From Fibrobacter sp. (GTDB lineage Bacteria > Fibrobacterota > Fibrobacteria > Fibrobacterales > Fibrobacteraceae): a stretch of 32,334 bases of DNA. Numbering within the stretch: position 1 is the stretch's first letter; the number at the start of each line of letters is the position of its first letter. The DNA lies in NCBI GenBank assembly GCA_017965445.1, contig JAGCPZ010000067.1, forward strand, positions 1 to 32,334. Direction: 5' to 3'. This document shows, piece after piece, positions 31,483 to 32,334 of this stretch. Both the position numbers and the translations under genes were made by a program. The notes beneath the pieces were generated by a model that worked only from the letters and a program-made list of their open reading frames with translations, made no database searches and was not told where the DNA came from.

Positions 31483-32274
31483 ATGAAAAAAGTGGTTGTA
31501 AAAATTGGTGGCAGCTTGGCAATCGACGAAGTCAAGTTGGCCGATTTTGTGGCGGCAGTCAGCAAGCTTCCGGCTATGGGCTGCCAAGTGGCCGTGGTGC
31601 ACGGCGGTGGCAAGGACATCAACGAGAACATCTCCTTGCTCCGAGAACAACCCACCTTTATCGACGGTCTCCGAGTCACGACGCCTTCTATCATGAAGAT
31701 GGTCGAAATGACGCTCTCGGGTCACGTCAACAAGAAGCTCGTGCGAATGCTCCTCGAAAACAATTGCAACGCTGTCGGCCTCAGTGGCGTAGATGCCAAG
31801 TTGTTCGAAGTTGTGAAAAAGCAGGGCAAGGTGGATCTTGGCCTCGTGGGCGAAGTCAAGAAAGTCAATCCGCAGATTGTGGAAGCCCTCTGGTCTGCTG
31901 GCTTTGTGCCTGTCGTAAGCCCGATTTCTATCGGTCCTGACGAAAACGGTAAGGCTGTAAGCTGGAACGTGAACGCCGATACGGCTGCAAGCGAACTGGC
32001 TGTGGCGCTCCATGCTGACCAGTTCGTGCTGGTAAGCGATGTCCCGGGCGTGATGGACGATACCAAGACCGTCATTCCTGAATTGAGCGAGACCGCTGCC
32101 GAAAAACTCATCGAGTCTGGCGTCATCAGTGGCGGCATGATTCCGAAGGTCCGCGAAAGCTTCAAGAGCATTGAACGCGGTCTCAAGAGCATCCACATTG
32201 TCGGCTGGAAGGATGCCGACCACTTTGTAAAACAAATTAATGGAGAACTGAACTATGGCACAATCCTTGGCTAA
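31483..32274 (+). CDS. argB: Acetylglutamate kinase
   Basis: ArgB phosphorylates N-acetyl-L-glutamate in the second step of arginine biosynthesis. The 263-aa protein has the amino-acid-kinase signatures: KIGGS (7-11), VVHGGGKDIN (38-47), NCNAVGLSGVDAK, then SWNVNADTAASELAVALHAD and LVSDVPGVM, and a C-terminal SGGMIPKV. These line up with the family's ATP- and acetylglutamate-binding loops. AGAGGA stands upstream at slightly long spacing. The next gene starts inside it, with its ATG at 32255 overlapping the argB end by 20 nt, which suggests a translationally coupled arg operon. The long N-terminal extension of arginine-regulated ArgB proteins is not present. Confidence 0.95.
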   Translation: MKKVVVKIGGSLAIDEVKLADFVAAVSKLPAMGCQVAVVHGGGKDINENISLLREQPTFIDGLRVTTPSIMKMVEMTLSGHVNKKLVRMLLENNCNAVGLSGVDAKLFEVVKKQGKVDLGLVGEVKKVNPQIVEALWSAGFVPVVSPISIGPDENGKAVSWNVNADTAASELAVALHADQFVLVSDVPGVMDDTKTVIPELSETAAEKLIESGVISGGMIPKVRESFKSIERGLKSIHIVGWKDADHFVKQINGELNYGTILG

Positions 32275-32334
32275 TTCCGTTTTTGAAGAAGACAAGCAGT
32301 TTATCGCCCCGCTTTATGGCAAGGCCAATATTGA
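32255..32334 (+). CDS. Start of a gene overlapping argB, probably acetylornithine aminotransferase (partial)
   Basis: ATG 32255 with GGAG upstream opens a frame that begins MAQSLANSVFEEDKQFIAPL and continues off the window edge after 26 codons. Overlap with argB by 20 nt shows operon coupling. The opening is compatible with ArgD, the usual argB neighbour, but too little is visible to prove it. Confidence 0.5.
   Translation, partial: MAQSLANSVFEEDKQFIAPLYGKANI

Noticed and set aside
31426..32295. 289-aa open frame antisense to argB
   Set aside because: Shadow of argB, which is clearly a kinase with all motifs.

Overview
The window looks like a chromosome segment of a Fibrobacter-type bacterium (Fibrobacterota, probably gut). 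This is an inference from the GH11 xylanase with a signal peptide and C-terminal tail, the LpxL-like acyltransferase (Gram-negative envelope), the Lys/Ala/Pro histone-like protein, the GC-rich hairpins between genes and the AT-rich promoter-like boxes set close to start codons. No rRNA, tRNA, CRISPR array or intact insertion sequence was seen.

Layout. 1-9.0 kb is mostly core: a histone H1-like protein (cut by the window edge), panB, recO, a HIT protein, a membrane protein, a DUF234-type ATPase behind three 54-bp repeats, an LpxL-like acyltransferase, a membrane protein with a HETGH motif, and a Cache-PP2C phosphatase closed by a 19-bp perfect-stem terminator. 9.0-22.5 kb is an AT-richer accessory island that looks like defence or conflict DNA. 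22.7-32.3 kb returns to core and secreted functions: a lipoprotein, a DUF4434 protein, a flavin reductase, a GH11 xylanase, a HAD hydrolase, an EI24/CysZ-like protein, tex, a ferredoxin, argB and the start of a probable argD.

The island has three parts. (1) A four-gene + strand operon (9592-14834) encodes a RavA/MoxR-like AAA+ ATPase with an extra N-terminal domain, a 92-aa protein resembling the N-terminus of the next gene, a ViaA-like von Willebrand A protein, and a WYL regulator. It is divergent from a HicA-like gene that is coupled to a 37-aa ORF. Two overlapping copies of TACGAAC-N5-GTTCGTA lie between the two units and look like an operator. (2) A decay zone (14.88-15.5 kb) holds a broken NYN-domain gene and two C-terminal gene remnants. 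(3) A Schlafen/AlbA-type regulator flanked by 24-bp near-identical direct repeats is followed by a minus-strand operon of two adenine-methylase-like proteins (only one with NPPY) and a GIY-YIG-like/DExH helicase, which together look like a restriction-modification system.

The best candidate for a little-described system is the RavA-like/92-aa/ViaA-like/WYL operon with its double-palindrome operator and divergent HicA-like pair. A second theme is that several conserved genes (recO, the acyltransferase, the PP2C phosphatase, the HAD hydrolase) carry in-frame Ser/Ala/Asn-rich inserts, three of them with internal repeats.
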